Below, in pieces: positions 21,410 to 32,735 of a stretch of DNA of 64,000 bases. Under the pieces are notes generated by a model. That model saw only the letters and a program-made list of their open reading frames with translations, searched no databases and was not told the origin of the DNA. The DNA lies in the NCBI GenBank assembly GCA_963971425.1, contig OZ020519.1:5534028-5598027 (forward strand), read 5' to 3'. Positions within the stretch are counted from its first letter, which is position 1. Every line of letters begins with the position of its first letter. A program made the position numbers and the translations under genes. Source of the stretch: Bryoerythrophyllum caledonicum (taxonomy: Eukaryota > Streptophyta > Bryopsida > Pottiales > Pottiaceae).

Positions 21410-23510
21410 CTTGATTGTAGATGAGGTCGTTGGGCTTGGGAGGTCGTTGGGTTAGGGGCTAACTAGTGGGAGGCTCTATCCTGGAGTTGTGTTGCTTAGA
21501 AGGCAAGGGCTGGGGTAGGTTGTTTTAGAGGGCGGGGTAAGTCGTTGGGGAGGTCAATAGGGTAGGTCGCTAGTTGGCTGGGGGTCGTGGGTAGGATTGG
21601 GGAGGTTGTAGGGTGGGTTGAGGGAGGTCGTTATCTACAAGCGGAGGGTCGCTGTACCTCAGGGCGGGTCGATGTGCCACTGGGAGGGTCGCTGACTCGC
21701 TGGCCTTGGAAGGTCGCAAGCCTGGGTAGGTCGTTAGCCTGTGGAACGGTTCCGGAGGAAGGTCGTTATTCCTTGGAGAGGTCGATGTTCGCAGGAGGGT
21801 CTCTGTTTGCAGGAAGGTCGCTATTCGCAGGAGGGTCCCAGTCTGGGTACTGTTGCGGGGGAGTAGTCTAGTTCCGGGGAGGTCGTTGTCCTTGGAAGTG
21901 GGTCGCTGGCCTAGGGTACCGTTGGGGGAGAGGTCGTAGGATATGGGAGTCTTGAGTCTGCGTCGAAGGTGCAGTTGATGTCGTGTGCTCCGTTTGTAAC
22001 TCTAGTGCAGTCGTGTGCTTGTATCGTCCGTCTTCTGTAGCGTCTGTCTACGTCGGTCTGTTGTATGCCTCGTTTGTAAGTGTCTGCAGGTTATGTATTC
22101 TGACGTCGATGCCAGCTAGTGTTGGTCTGGGGCAGTGTCTTCACTTGCCGTGGGTCTTGGATCTTCTCTTGTTGTATGTCACGTGGGCACTGGGTGCATG
22201 AGACGTTAATCTGAGTTGGTGCTGCGTGGGTCTTCTGTGTGTATGAGGCACTGATATGGGTCGATGCTGCTTGGATCTTCTGCTTGCTTGGGTTTATTCC
22301 TGTTGTGGGTCTTGTAAGTCTGTACCAGCTATTAGTCTAGACTCCTGTCCCTGTGCGGCTTGTAAGGCTACGTCTGTGTATAGTCCGCGCCTGTTGTGAG
22401 TCGACAATGTTGATCCGGATTTTGCTTGTTTAAGTCTGGGTCCCTGGTAAGGTTGTGTTGATCCGGGTTGTGAATCTGCGCTTGGTTTTGAGTCTGTGCT
22501 TGTTGCTACTGTTTGAGTCTGCAGGTTGCTAAGTCGAAATGAGGTTATGTCTAAGTCAAGGTGATTGTCTCTGCAGGTTGGTGGGGTTCGCTACACTCGG
22601 AGTGGCTGCTCTCTACTTGGCCGCTGGTTGAAAGGTGCTGGTTCGGTTCTGAGGTGTTGACTTGTGTGCTTGCAGTGTCTTCTATGGTCCTGCAAGATTC
22701 TAGGAAAAAATGTGCAGCGCTTCCGCGCAATATTGTGGATGTAGAGATTTCTATGTGTGTGCAAAGATTATTGTGATCTAGGATTAGGTTATATGTATTA
22801 GGTTAGGCTATTGTTGTCTCTACTGGTGATCTATGTAACGTGTGAAGTTGATTCAAGAAGATAATTGTAAGACAGAGGTGTTGACTAATGGCGTGTGAAC
22901 TGCAGATCTAATGTATCAATCAAAACTTGTGAGCATTTTTGAGAAAACTTACAGGGGTAGTTACGTGTCTTGTTTCTGCAATATGGAGCTTGTGCATTTG
23001 CTGTTGCTGATTGTGGTGCTCTCCAGGGTTGTGGGTGAGATTGCTCGAACTCCGTGTTCCAATGTTGAGCGATGTGATGCTGTTGTCTTCGATTGGTCTT
23101 GTCTTTCTTGCTATACTGTAAAATAAATCCCTGGGTCGGGGAGGTGCGTCGACTAACAAGAGAGGCTTACAGATCCGGTATCCAGCATCCAGATCTGAGG
23201 CAAAACTTGTGGCACGAGATTAAGTCAGATCTATGTGCCAACACTTGCTCCCAGGCTTCTCAGTAAACGCACATCATAGATCTAATCACTCATACAATCA
23301 CTCAAACTCCAGATCTGATGCTTGTGAGCTCTTTCCAACATGGTCTGCTTCCCGAGCCTCTCTTACTTCTCAGATCTAAGATATGCGGCGAGCTCTCACC
23401 AAGATCAGCCACCTCTTGGTGCCCACAATCTTGTTTCTGAAACTAAGTCTTACCTCCCCTCACCAGAAATCTCGGAGCTCACTCGGTCCTCATCTCTCAT
23501 CGTCAGGCTT
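21410..23510 (-). promoter_or_regulatory. 5' UTR / probable promoter of outer LINE
   Basis: This matches the inner copy's 5' UTR at its start: the stretch with TTTCTGGTGAG, AGACTTAGT, TTGGAAAGAGCTC and several AGATCT sites at roughly 23372, 23310, 23277, 23226, 23190 and 22902. Closer to ORF1 it is filled with imperfect GGAGGTCGCTR units (21560-21900), the complement of the CGACCTC units of the inner copy. No stable open frame is seen. Confidence 0.7.
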
Positions 23511-25640
23511 CCAAAAACTGCTTTAAATCTAGCAACTTTAAACAACATCCTACCAACCGGTGGGATAAATCAACAATACACATACCGTATAACAAAGGCT
23601 CAACCGGAAGACCCATCTGAAAGAGTGGAACTATCTCCCGGTAGATCCATGGAAGGATTGACCGGAAGATTGAGTTTAAAAACTCAGCCACCTTCCTCAA
23701 AATATTCTCTTTTCGCAATCTCTTCCCACTTGTTCGGGTCAATCTTGGAAAGCGGCCGTGTAACCGGTGGAGTCATGTAACCAGGATGGATTTACTCCCG
23801 GTTGTGCCTTGTATTTACAACAATCACCTATCACAAATTATCACAACCTCCGGTCCGGCCCGGAAAACATAAGTATACCGGACAACCCGTGTACTACTCC
23901 GGAACGCTTTGCTAGAATACGTGGATGTAGGTGTTTCACATATCTAAACAACACACTAATGAAACAAGATCACACATGATCATTACAAGGAGAGAACTTG
24001 GGAATCAAAGATTTAGAAAGAGATTTTCCCAGTTGACCGGGAAGACCGAATAAATGATAAAAAAATTGGGTAAGACCTAAAGAGGATAGGAGGATGGAGA
24101 AAAGCTAAAGGAAAGACTTGCCACAAGGCTAAGACAATAGAAAACAAATAATATAACATCAACGTAGACTCACACGTATAAGAAATCACAATGTGGTCTA
24201 GATAGAGTCCACCGGGGTACTTTTTCTCTAGACCGAAGAGGATATTATCGGAAGTCACTCCGGTAGAAAAAAAAGACTTACAAACAAAGAAGTTTGCACA
24301 AACAAGAGAAATCCAACATGGGCAAAAATCATCTTTGTTTTCCAACTCCTTATTGCACCCGCAACCTCTATAAACTTTTGTCTCTTTGATCTTCTCGTCG
24401 TGGCCACGAACCTTTTTGCACCACCAAACCCTAGGTGCCTAGCTTACGCGCACATCTTCCACCACCTTCAAGACACTTAAAAAGCCTCATTTTTTTTCCT
24501 CATTGTTGCACTACCTCTTCTTCTTCTTCCTTCTAGTTGCACCACCTCTTCTTCTTCTTTAACTACTTCTTATTCAAAACCCGAACTCCAAAAAGATCCA
24601 AATAGAGAGAGAGGGAGAACTAGAGAGAGAGGGAGAACTAGAGAGAGATAGAGGGAAAAATTTGAGGGAGGGGAATTTAAAGAGGGAGGAAGAAAAGAGA
24701 GTTGTTGGAGGAGAAGGAAGAGTTTCTGGAGGGGGGGTCCAAATTCGGGAGAGGGGAGTTCGTGGCTCGCTGTTGAGAGGGGTCGGTTGCTGCTGCTCGG
24801 GTGATACCCGGGTAGTCGGGTATCAGCCCATACCCGGGTTGATACCTGAATTGGTTCATACTCGGGTTGATAACCGGATATGTTTTTTTCTTTTCTTTTC
24901 TTGTCCTCATATAAAATTTAGTGTCCATAAATGGGGACATAAACCTCTACAACAATAATCTTAAAAACCTAACAACTATTATTAACACTACTAAGTATAC
25001 TATCTAGATAATGAAGACTTTGACTAGTTAGTTTAGTCTTTAAGTGGTGATTTGGACTTTGTTCCGGAGATCCTTCCCGGTCATTCTTTCTAGGTCTTTC
25101 CGGGCACAACTTTGGTAGTTTTAAGGCCCGGTTTTATCACCACTTCAGCACTAATTAACTAGTTAAGGATTCACCGTCTTTCACTAATTGTTATACAACC
25201 TACTTCTACGTAATACTAACTATTTTTCTAGTTAATTAACACTAAAATTCCTACTTTAACTAATTTTTTTGGGAGGGGCAACCAAATGGGAGTTAGAAAC
25301 TTCCACAATAATCAATGGTTTCCATAAAAAATCTAGATTTCTATTTGGCAAGGCCTTATGGAGTATGGTTGTGCTGCTTACGGCCGGATGGTGATGACCA
25401 ATTCACAAAAAGAATGGGTTGAAGTTTCCACTTGTTTTGACAACAATTGGGGTTGATTTAAGTTTACGTGTAGGAGAGAAGGCGACCATGTCAAGGGCGA
25501 TTTACACTGTCGACTACGGAAATAGACCACAACCCTCTCAATTTTGTGATTGGCCAAGGGAGTTGTCCCGGTCCAAACTTGCTACATACTACCTTAAAAA
25601 AAGGAGATTGATCACAGAGTTTGAAGTTACCTAAGTATGT
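23511..25640. other. Intergenic; CCGG-rich low-copy sequence, GA repeats and a CGGGTATC palindrome
   Basis: No gene is supported. From about 23560 to 24350 and again at 25060-25700 the sequence is unusually dense in ACCGG/CCGGT words. Three GA-rich units (core GAGAGGGAGAACTA) lie at about 24604-24655. An inverted repeat TGATACCCG...CGGGTATCA with a 6-base loop lies at 24801-24826, followed by further degenerate GGGTTGATACC units to about 24880. The short open frames here look accidental. Confidence 0.5.
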
Positions 25641-25779
25641 TATTTCTACTTAGTGGATAATGTTTCTTAGTCCAACGGATTTTCCGCCGGTCAAGGCAAA
25701 GAGGTCCACTTGACGAAAATGAAGGGGGTTGTTGGGCTAAAATCAGTGATTGGCTGAAAAAATAATCTTTATTTCAATT

Positions 25780-26085
25780 ATTTTTTAACCCCTAAATTTC
25801 CTTGACAATATCGCACCAAAAATACTTCAAATTTGTTATCTCCAGTGCAATGAGTAAGGAAGGAAACATAAAATTGTATTTCTAGTTTAAACAATAGGAT
25901 CTCATTGAATACTTACTAGATAACATATTCACAAAATTTCATAATCTTTGACCACACGGTTGAAAGATTATAGTGTTTGAAGTAGAAAAAAGGGTTTATT
26001 TTCATCCCTGCATTAGTGGTTCGGCAGACTTTGACTTCACTTGGTGTCAAAATTTTGAATAGAATTATAGAATAATTTTTTTTCT
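25780..26085 (+). repeat. Dispersed repeat family 1, copy a
   Basis: This shares a chain of short conserved blocks with 27520-27790 (same strand), 29570-29730 (opposite), 57290-57590 (opposite) and 57595-57780 (same). The blocks are TGCAATGAGTAAGG, ATAGGATCTCAT, GAAAGATTATAGTGTTTGAAG and TTTGACTTCACTTGGTGTC. No coding capacity is seen, so it is probably non-autonomous. The 57-kb copies form an inverted pair, which suggests the full element is a foldback or long-TIR element. Confidence 0.75.
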
Positions 26086-26283
26086 ACAAGTCAAATGAGA
26101 ATGAAATTTATACTCCTTTGTACCTCTTGTCTTTTTGCATCTTTATAAAAAATAAATCAAGAGTTGCAAATATAAATTACAACCATGGGAATGTGCCCAA
26201 GATTTGCAAAAGCCCACCTCAGAACTTTTTTCATTTGGGGTTAATAAAAAATCAACCCATACTTGTCCTGGTCCAAATCCACT

Positions 26284-26414
26284 TTACACTATGAGAAGGG
26301 ACCAAGGCACTCAAAAAACAATCTTTTATTTTTCATGGTCATGGCTCTAGACCAAGAGCCGTGACCATGAAAATAAATGATTTCTCTTGGTCAAGTCTCG
26401 TGGTCCATAGTGTA
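26284..26414. repeat. MITE-like hairpin element, about 130 bp
   Basis: The left half (ACACTATG...TTTTCATGGTCATGGCTCT) and the right half (AGAGCCGTGACCATGAAAA...CATAGTGT) are near-perfect reverse complements around a short loop at 26349-26354. Outer ends are ACACTATG/CATAGTGT. Size, palindromy and lack of coding fit a miniature inverted-repeat element, or a young hairpin RNA locus. No clear target-site duplication was found. Confidence 0.75.
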
Positions 26415-27515
26415 CGCCCCTGACTTGGGTTAGAGAGTTTTGCTAGTGTCGATTCTTGTCCCCCGTGCAGCCAATCATGGCGCTTGGTTGTGGTCTTTAT
26501 GTGTTCTCTCTCTTTGCAACAAATTTAGATTGCCAACATATGATTAAAATCCAGAAATTTATTTAATTACGTATAGGTAGATTTCACCACAGATTCTTGT
26601 CTCAAAGCTCCCAATTGCAACACACAGCTTCATAACTCTTAAAATTGAATCAGTTATATACCCAACTTTACATAAAAGCAACAGTGAGATGTTGTGAATG
26701 GTGGTAAATAACATGAGTGGCCTTGGAATTGGATCTAACGTCATGGTCATTGCATTTTTTATGGTACGGGCATTTGACCTATTTGACCTATTTGACTCAA
26801 TATTTTGAGCTTTAACTTTGGCATCCTCTCAGATGAGAATTTGTAGCATGTCTATCATTTCATGCTAAAAGGAGAGATTCATTGATTCGGGAGGAATATA
26901 TGACAACTGACATAGTAATTTTACGTAAGTACAAGTTATGGCAGAGACGGATCAGTGACAGCCTCATAAGTGAAATATGGGAACACATGATAACTTGTCA
27001 GCGAAATGATACGCTGCTACGTAAAATCTTACTGTAAGTAAATTGCCATAATAGGATCCCATGTTTTTAAAATTGTTTTGTCCCAATATACTTTCTCAAA
27101 ACCACGTACCGTACTTTTCTTGTTCTCTTTCTTTTCCCATGTGATTACAACAAAAGGAATATTTTGCAATAGTTATCCTGAAATCTTCCAATCTTTTAGG
27201 CACCTTGTTCCTTTTATAGTTGGAAAAATGAGGTGCATTAAATTTTGAACCAAACATGCAAGTTGATGGGAGATTTTAGTGACTACACCAAATTTAGTGA
27301 CAATAGCGTAGCAATGCAAGCTGTTCCCTGAAAGTAAAGAGTAAAGTAAGCCTTTATTTGCGTAAAAATTGTAAAGTATATAATTATAGGGATACTCTTT
27401 GCCATGATAATAATACATATAAAAACATAATATTTCTAGGCTGCAGAGCTTCCTTTTTTTCCTTTTCTTACTTGGATTTACCTGGGATGTGATTGACTAC
27501 TAAATTACCAAGCCA
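26415..27515. other. Intergenic, AT-rich, nothing identified
   Basis: Only short accidental frames are present on either strand. No splice-supported exon or RNA gene is recognisable. Confidence 0.5.
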
Positions 27516-27519
27516 TTTT

Positions 27520-27790
27520 CAAACCAAAAACACTTCAAAACTGCTCGTTTCAGTGCAATGAGTAAGGAAAGAAAGCCAAAAAAATTATTTCTAACCTTAA
27601 CCACAGGATCTCAAATAAGATTTATTAAGTAACATACTCACAAAATTTTATAGACTTTGACCGCACGGATTGAAAGATTATTGTGTTTAAAGTACAGAAA
27701 AGGGTTCATCTTCTTCCCTACATTTAGTGGATCAGCAAACCTTAACTTCACTTGGTGTCCAATTTTTGCACTACACAATGTCTAAATTCA
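27520..27790 (+). repeat. Dispersed repeat family 1, copy b
   Basis: Same blocks and order as copy a: TGCAATGAGTAAGG, CCACAGGATCTCA, GTAACATACTCACAAAATTT, TGAAAGATTATTGTGTTT, CTTCACTTGGTGTC. An inverted fragment of the same family (TTTCAATCCATATGGTCAAAG) lies at 28488-28508. Confidence 0.75.
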
Positions 27791-28871
27791 TTACCACCAT
27801 GTTAACCCCCTAAAGGACAATTTGACCCTATGGGGGACAAATTGATTTTGGGCAAGTTCCTAAAAACCCATTGTTTAAAATAACTTCTTATAATTTTTAC
27901 TCCTATTAGAAATACGGGTTATCTTTGCAGGGAAATTTTCCTTAGTTTTTTTGAACTTATAGGGAAAAGTTAAGGTGCTTCAAACATAAAAAGCTCGACT
28001 CTTTTGGCAGCTGAGCAGGGTACTACAAAGATAAATAGTATTAGTGTAGAGTTGACAATTTCACTTTTTTGAGGCGGGTAGTAGTGAGAGAAAGTACTTG
28101 GCAGCTTTCATTTTTCACTTAAAAATGCATAGAAATTAAGGATTTTACTTTTTGAGTTTCTTTTTCTGTAGTTAGAAAGAGTAATATAATTATGTTCACC
28201 GTTAGGATTTTAGATCCAACAACCGTTTCTCTATTTTGAAAATAAAATTTCTTTCTCGAATATAGGGCCACTTTCCGTTCCCCTAGAAGTAGCAGGTCCA
28301 TTTTTCTTATTGTGAACACCTCCACTATGTGTGATTTTTGGCATGCAATGACCTAACACAAGGTAGAACATAGATCCATTGAGTTTATGCAATGTGAAGT
28401 CCAAAAATTTGCAATTATCTTGAGTCAAAGTATGTTGAACATGTCCGAGCATAGTAGAAAAAAAAATCACTCTTTGAATGCATATATCTTTCAATCCATA
28501 TGGTCAAAGTTTACAAAAAATTTAGGGTGTTTTTTGTAATAGTTGGCTTGAAGGTCCCAAGGTTGAAAATAATAAATGGTTGTTTGAATTAGTCTAATTT
28601 TATCTCATTTCAAAGTGGCATTTTTGGGGTGGTTTTGGTGAAGTACAAGGCTCGGTCCTTTAGGGGTTAAGCATGATATTAGTTCCTTGTACATGTACAT
28701 AGAGCATTTTGTTCATTCTACCACTGATCCTACACCTACAAGACATAGGTTAGTGGAATATAATTTGATATATATATATTACTATGTTGTTTAAAAGGCA
28801 CTTAAGTGTAAAAAATAATCGAAGATTATTGGCATTTTTAGTATATGGGCTTGCTATACCATATCAGGATC

Positions 28872-29328
28872 AACACCATATTTGATAAAAGTGCACATGC
28901 CATAGTAAAGTGCACATTGAAATAAAATTCTAATCCTATTTTTTTTGCCTCCAAATTTTGTATGTGCATAGGAGGGTAGGCCCGTACACAAATTTATGTA
29001 TTTGATTTTTTGTGATGTTAATACAAGAGTAAAAAATGGCCTACATTCTTTGATGTTTTCAATTACTAAAGAGTAAATGGAGAGGTTAGCACTTGCTTAC
29101 CTCTCCAACCGTCAATGTCTTAAATGTTTTATGAAGTTGTGGTTACGTATAGGAAGGTGGATATTTGTCAACTTCTCTAGTTTCCACAATTTTTGGGAGT
29201 TTTATTGTTAAGTGAAATAATGTAATTACATCAAGTAGGTATGTGAAAGGTGGTGCAAAGCCCCTACTATTTATTCCCAATAAAAAGTGCATATGGCTTG
29301 GTGCACTTTTATCAAATATGGTGTTATT
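28872..29328. repeat. Perfect 25-bp inverted repeat enclosing about 400 bp
   Basis: Positions 28872-28896 (AACACCATATTTG... GTGCAC) recur as the exact reverse complement at 29304-29328. The enclosed AT-rich sequence has a smaller palindrome at about 29083-29107 (GGAGAGGT/ACCTCTCC). This could be the termini of a small DNA transposon. No transposase is seen inside. Confidence 0.6.
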
Positions 29329-29564
29329 CTTACTTTTGCTTGGTGCTTGCAACTTATAGTTATTTTTTTAAAAGGAGAATTGTAGGCTTCAAAATTGGTC
29401 AGTTGGTGGAGTAAAGTTTGTTGGTTGACGTTTCAAAGTCTATCGGATTGTACAAAATATGTTTAATCATCAAAGAAATTTCTCTATAATATACATGATA
29501 GCGCCATCTACCCTCAATTAGATATTATCCAATATTAAACTAACATCACATATATTGTAATGGT

Positions 29565-29730
29565 AAAAATATATAACTTTTGTGATGCAAGACTTTGACA
29601 CCAAGTGAAGTCAAAGTTTGCCGATCCTTTTAACGCACGAACAACAAAAAAACCTTGCTTTTCACATCAAACCCAATAATCTTTCAATCCGTGCGGTCAA
29701 AGTACATGAAAATTTGTATGCATTTGACTT
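29565..29730 (-). repeat. Dispersed repeat family 1, copy c (fragment)
   Basis: Reverse-oriented blocks are present: GACACCAAGTGAAGTCAAAG, CCAATAATCTTTCAATCCG and GCGGTCAAAGT. It is shorter and more diverged than copies a and b. Confidence 0.65.
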
Positions 29731-29889
29731 TTGGTAGTATAGATTAAGATATTATGGTTGGAGATGACAATAATTGCTTCATTTTACTTTTTATACTTTG
29801 CACTATAATTAGCACTTTTAAAGTATGTTCGGTGAGAAATAGTCAAGAAATTTAAGGGATTAAAATATACTATGGTGAACAAGTCTGAG

Positions 29890-30910
29890 ACTTACGTAAA
29901 TCAAAATTGAGTCACACTTGTTGGGTCCCAACATTTTAAAATTCAACACATCAATCTTGCATGTCTTTTCCACGTGTCACTCCAAGGGCCATTACGTAAC
30001 GTATTTCCATTCCTTTTCTTGTCAAGAAAAAAATAAAATCACTGTCTCATTTTTGTCCTTTGGACATTGGTTCAATGATGGAACAAACATATGCTTTATT
30101 CATGTCGGCCTTCTTTGAAAACCGGAGTTCTCTTGACAAGAGCATATGTACTTAGAAAATATTCCATCGAGCCACACTCGTTCCATCTCACGCATGGAAG
30201 ATTAATACACAGTCAAGCATGCATGAATGCTTTCAGCTCTTCAATGTATCACTACAAATGCCAATATTGTACTTCATAGTGCATTTACGTATCACTCATA
30301 TAAAGACAAAACCAATGTCTATTAAAGCATCTTAAAAGATATACTACACTAACCAAGCGCTTACATATCTACTAGAATCAAATCACACTTATTGGATCCC
30401 AACCTCGCATCAGCCGTGCATGTCTTAATGGTCCATCCCTTGATGTATCAGTACAACCGCCAGGGCCCAAAACTACACATCACTACAACTACTTACTACT
30501 CGAGCAAAGAAAAGGTCGATGTGTGTCAAAGCATCTTAAAAGATCTGACCACATTAACCAAGTGCTGGCATATGTGCCAAATTCCAGTCACACTCGTTGG
30601 GTTCCAACCTCACATGAATCATGCACGTCTCAATGCGCCGCTCTTATCTCTAGAGACCTCCCATCCGAGCAGTGGCTTACAATTGAAGCAGAGACAAATA
30701 TCAATGTCTATTGAAGCATCTCAAAAGCAAGACCGCTCTTATCTCCAGAGACCCCTCCCCGTCCGAGCAGTGGCTTACAATTGAAGCAGAGACAAATATC
30801 AATGTCTATTGAAGCATCTCAAAAGCAAGACCTCCTAGCAATGCCTTACACCGGACGCAAAGAAACGTGTCAATGTCTATTGAAGCATCTAAAAAGAAGT
30901 CCACTATGAC
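29890..30910 (+). repeat. Degenerate tandem repeat array
   Basis: Two levels of repetition are visible. Diverged units about 208 bp apart start at about 30324 and 30532 (GCATCTTAAAAGAT...CCAA.CTCAC..). Within them are two recent units of 95-98 bp (30639-30733 and 30734-30831, core GAGCAGTGGCTTACAATTGA). An older piece (CACACTTGTTGGGTCCCAAC) lies at about 29910. The phrase CAATGTCTATTGAAGCATCT ends each unit. Open frames across it simply follow the repeat and are not treated as genes. Confidence 0.8.
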
Positions 30911-31850
30911 CGTATATCCATCTACCTTCACCAACTTCAATCTCATGGTTGAGATACTACACAACGTCACAATTTCTTGACTACAGAAGCTCCGCCATTA
31001 TCTTTCCAACCAACTCCATCTGCCCAACTTCATCCAAATCTATGCGCTTTCCGGAGGATAAGCCCATGTCTGCCTCGCAAGCAAACCCACGAGGCTAATC
31101 TACTATGGCTCTCTCATTTTGAGAATTCAAAGGTTTTTTTTGGAAGAATTTTATGCCAAATTTGAGACCTACGGCCCCAATCAACCCTTGGAGACCCCAT
31201 CGCGGTAATTCAAACACCAATTAAAGGGTTTTTTATTTTTTTAGAAAAGGCCCCATCGACATAAAATAAGGGCAAATTTTGACATCCCCAAAGCTCGTAG
31301 CAGAGAAATATGCCGAGCCACTTCATCCACCCCCATCCACGCTAATCCAACCGCTAACGCAACGACAAAGGAATCTGCCCGCATCCGGAGGAGATCCAGC
31401 TGCCCGTGGCGGTGCCCCTGCCCGTCCCGAACCCCACAAAGCCCAAATGGTAAAGTAAAAGCACACCCGGGAAGCGCTCACACAGATCCACCCCCAAACC
31501 CGTGACGACGCCCCTAAACCCGTCCCAGAGTCCCGAAATCTACGTATCCTAGATCTTTGCTGCGAAGACGCCGCCGCTCGTAGATCCAGTCATCAGATCC
31601 CTCATCCGCGACCGTGCCGAAACTCTACCTGTAGCTCGAGGTGACAGAGCCGGCGCGCGTGGTGAGATCCACCCCGAAACCCGTCACACCCCAATCTACC
31701 CCAGCCGAACATCTTACTCCGCCGAATCTACGCCTCTGTAAGGAATGTAGTCAGGGGCCGCAGCCAGACAGCCAAGTGAGACGTCGTTTTGCGCTGTGGT
31801 TGGGTCATATTTAGAGACCGTCACTCCCCCGCCCCACCTCGTTCTTCGCC
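30911..31850. other. Intergenic, becoming GC-rich toward 31.3-31.7 kb
   Basis: No gene is supported. The GC-rich, CpG-rich block 31290-31760 has no long frame and could be promoter-proximal sequence of the downstream gene. Confidence 0.4.
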
Positions 31851-32000
31851 CGCAGTAGTTCTCCCAGCTCCTTCCGCCCTCTGGTAACACAAAAAAACTT
31901 AAAAAAATTCATAACATATCATCTGTAAGCAGCTCTCCACACACACACACAACACACTTGCACACTCATCTTCGGTTGCTGTTCCCCAGTTTCGTTGTCA
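31850..32000 (+). promoter_or_regulatory. Possible 5' UTR exon of the TMEM131-like gene
   Basis: A pyrimidine-rich, non-coding stretch with a CA run (about 31937-31952) ends in TTGTCAG|GTGAGT at 32000/32001, a strong splice-donor match. The next usable acceptor leading into the coding region is TTTTTTGCAG at 34081. A long 5' UTR intron is common in plant genes, but there is no transcript evidence here. Confidence 0.35.
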
Positions 32001-32735
32001 GGTGAGTGGGTCGCGTATTTGAACACTCGTCTTGGGAAGGGGGGAGGATTCAGGCAGAGAATGGTGATCTTTGACTAGTTTTTGTGTTGTCTTGGTTGTT
32101 GTGGAGGTTTTGTTTTTTGGTTTGTTTCTTTTTTTTTTGGTTGGAAGGTTTCCGAAGGTTGGGCTACTACTACTACCTTCTTCCTTGAAATTGAAAGAAT
32201 CTCGTGAAATGCAATGCGCGCTTGGGTGGTTTTTAGGGCGCTCAGTGGCGATGAGAGAGTGGATTTTTGGGAGAGCTGTAAGGAGTCTTTAGTTTGCGAG
32301 TGAGGAGTGGTTTGGGTTTGGTTTTGGAGTTTTGGAGGCTTAGGGCGTAATTGCTGCGGTTTTTTTTTTTCTGTCTTGAGGTTGTGTTTGGGCTTCAACA
32401 GTGGAGAAAATTGGGGCCTGATGCATTGTGCAGCTAGCCGTGTGAGCAAGAACGTAGGTTCATGACCTGACAACCTTCTTTGGTGGTACTGCTTGAATTT
32501 TTTGTGTGGAGGACCAGAGTTGTCAGTGGCCGATCCGACTAGTGGTTCGAATCCCTCGAGAGAAAAGGGTACTTGGGACTGATGAAAGTCCTTTGTCTGA
32601 CTGCAGGAAGGGCAAGGATGTGGTGAAGAACCTGGAGACGAAATTATAACCGTATTCTGCTTATCTGGTGGTTTTTTCATATGTTTTGTAAGCAGCTCCG
32701 TGCTCTCCGAATTTAGGGTGAATTTCATGACATGA
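32001..32735. other. Intergenic or 5' UTR intron sequence; nothing coding
   Basis: T- and G-rich sequence downstream of the possible donor at 32001. A long minus-strand open frame exists (32728-32075) but is low-complexity Lys/Pro/Gln/Thr-rich and has no recognisable domain, so it is not called. Confidence 0.4.

Larger units (their letters stand above)
18859..23510 (-). mobile_element. 5' half of the outer giant LINE: 5' UTR, ORF1, start of ORF2
   Basis: Read on the minus strand this runs 5' UTR (about 23510-21410), ORF1 (21409-19766) and the first about 300 codons of ORF2 leader (19769-18872). It then stops exactly at the target-site duplication of the inner LINE. The rest of ORF2 continues at 6170 leftward, so 18859-23510 and 1-6170 are one element split by insertion. 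The start near 23510 is where similarity to the inner copy's first bases (GTGAGCTCCG, TTTCTGGTGAG) ends. The element's own target-site duplication cannot be tested because its 3' end is outside the window. Confidence 0.9.

Noticed and set aside
30392-30784. 130-residue open frame
   Set aside because: It lies wholly inside the degenerate tandem array and repeats with it. No protein domain is recognised.
29890-30910. CRISPR-like array
   Set aside because: Repeat units are contiguous and diverged, without unique spacers of constant length, in a plant nuclear context.
32530-32560. GGTTCGAATCC, like a tRNA T-arm
   Set aside because: The flanking bases do not form a T stem and no acceptor stem or anticodon arm can be placed upstream.
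32075-32728. 217-residue open frame on the minus strand
   Set aside because: Low-complexity Lys/Pro/Gln/Thr composition, no domain, and it lies opposite a likely UTR intron. It looks accidental.
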